From Chromatiales bacterium (GTDB taxonomy: Bacteria; Pseudomonadota; Gammaproteobacteria; Thiohalomonadales; Thiohalomonadaceae), in contig QKFD01000065.1 of assembly GCA_003251535.1 (NCBI GenBank), forward strand, positions 1 through 33,915: 33,915 nucleotides of DNA, written 5' to 3'. Positions 33,566 to 33,915 of the stretch are shown here, piece after piece. Under the pieces are notes generated by a model. The model worked only from the letters and a program-made list of their open reading frames with translations, did no database searches and was not told the DNA's origin. Position 1 is the stretch's first letter. The number at the start of each line of letters is the position of its first letter. The position numbers and the translations under genes are program-made.

Positions 33566-33690
33566 CGCCCAGCTCCTACATTCGCGCCCACCCCCACGGC
33601 GGCGCCCAGATTCGACATAGCAAGAGATGGGCCAGCACCCAATTCGCCCTCAAGCCACTGTTTTTCGTGTGGTAACTCCGTTTCCAGTGG

Positions 33691-33696
33691 ATTTTA
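33691..33696 (-). promoter_or_regulatory. Candidate -10 element of the globin gene
   Basis: TAAAAT on the minus strand lies about 125 bases before the globin start. The ModE-type box begins 8 bases upstream of it, so it would cover the spacer and -35 region. The -35 itself is weak. Confidence 0.35.
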
Positions 33697-33704
33697 AGGG
33701 GCTT

Positions 33705-33728
33705 CGTTGTATCGAATACGACATAACG
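33705..33728. promoter_or_regulatory. ModE-type operator upstream of the globin gene
   Basis: CGTTGTAT-N8-ACATAACG differs from the E. coli-like pattern at one base in the left arm, and its right arm is an exact match. The spacing of 8-8-8 equals that of the boxes upstream of modA and modE. It lies 140 bases upstream of the globin start. It could alternatively serve a gene beyond the right end of the window. Confidence 0.7.
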
Positions 33729-33807
33729 GGTGTCGCATTTGGGCCGCCCTCCCAGATAGGTGGAGACACCACCTGCAAGAACGGACCCAATCATGATCTG
33801 ACCCCAA

Positions 33808-33915
33808 CCCTGAGAAGTGGGTGTCCTGAGAAGTGGGTGTCCTGAGAAGTGGGTGTCCTGAGAAGTGGGTGTCCTGAGAAGTGGGTGTCCTGAGAAGTGG
33901 GTGTCCTGAGAAGTG
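33808..33915. repeat. Tandem repeat of a 16-bp unit running into the window end
   Basis: The unit TCCTGAGAAGTGGGTG occurs six times (33808-33903; the first copy starts with C instead of T) plus 12 bases of a seventh. Copies 2-6 are identical. There are no spacers, so it is not a CRISPR array. The array is cut by the window end, so its true length is unknown. The flank GGGGTCAGATCATGATT (minus strand, 33789-33805) is reminiscent of sequences next to REP-associated transposases, a weak impression only. Confidence 0.9.

Noticed and set aside
31871-33697. A 608-codon open frame on the plus strand
   Set aside because: It runs antisense to modE and the globin gene, whose motifs and ribosome-binding sites are clear. 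High GC keeps the opposite frame open.
33576-33794. A small minus-strand gene upstream of the globin
   Set aside because: It spans the ModE-type box and promoter region and shows no family features.
33808-33915. A CRISPR-like array
   Set aside because: The units follow each other without spacers and are only 16 bases long.

Overview
The window is 33.9 kb of GC-rich bacterial chromosome with dense, ordinary housekeeping and accessory genes. I see no tRNA, rRNA, CRISPR array, phage module or insertion sequence. The gene content (ModE/ModABC, YrbG-type exchanger, TIGR02281-type retropepsin, DUF4142 protein, YcaD-like MFS carrier, and a set resembling the E. coli yeh locus) suggests a gammaproteobacterium, possibly a Chromatiales-like lineage. 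That placement is an inference and no marker gene proves it. The right end stops inside a short tandem repeat, which suggests a contig end.

Region 1 (1-7856, + strand): the end of a MoxR-type AAA ATPase, a DUF5682 protein, a von Willebrand A (VWA) protein, then after a 633-base noncoding stretch a large WGR-DUF4132 protein with its own likely promoter. These match the families of E. coli yehL/yehM/yehP and yehI. They are a candidate chaperone-like or conflict-type system whose function is not established. A membrane-anchored Mrr-type nuclease (7875-8726, - strand) converges on it.

Region 2 (8775-12758, - strand): a secreted protein of unknown function near the genes for an ABC-2 exporter, then an EgtD-type histidine methyltransferase with no EgtB partner in view. 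A very strong hairpin lies beyond the egtD stop.

Region 3 (12978-18353, + strand): a secreted DUF4142 protein, an SDR-fold protein whose catalytic Tyr is Phe, and a 1127-residue exported protein made of FG-GAP-like calcium motifs followed by eight PKD-like tandem domains.

Region 4 (18407-28491, both strands): retropepsin-like protease, TPR protein, GDSL lipoprotein esterase, NhaP/RCK antiporter, secreted trypsin-like protease, YcaD-like MFS carrier, phosphodiester glycosidase-like protein with a translationally coupled small CxCC protein, and a Ca2+/Na+ exchanger.

Region 5 (28539-33915, - strand): a molybdenum locus reading globin, modE, mop, modA, modB, modC. Three sequences of the ModE-operator type (8 bases, 8-base spacer, 8 bases) sit upstream of modA, upstream of modE, and upstream of a globin gene with a Cys/His-rich N-terminus. 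The third would place a haem protein under molybdate control. This is the observation I rate highest, next to the yeh-like system.
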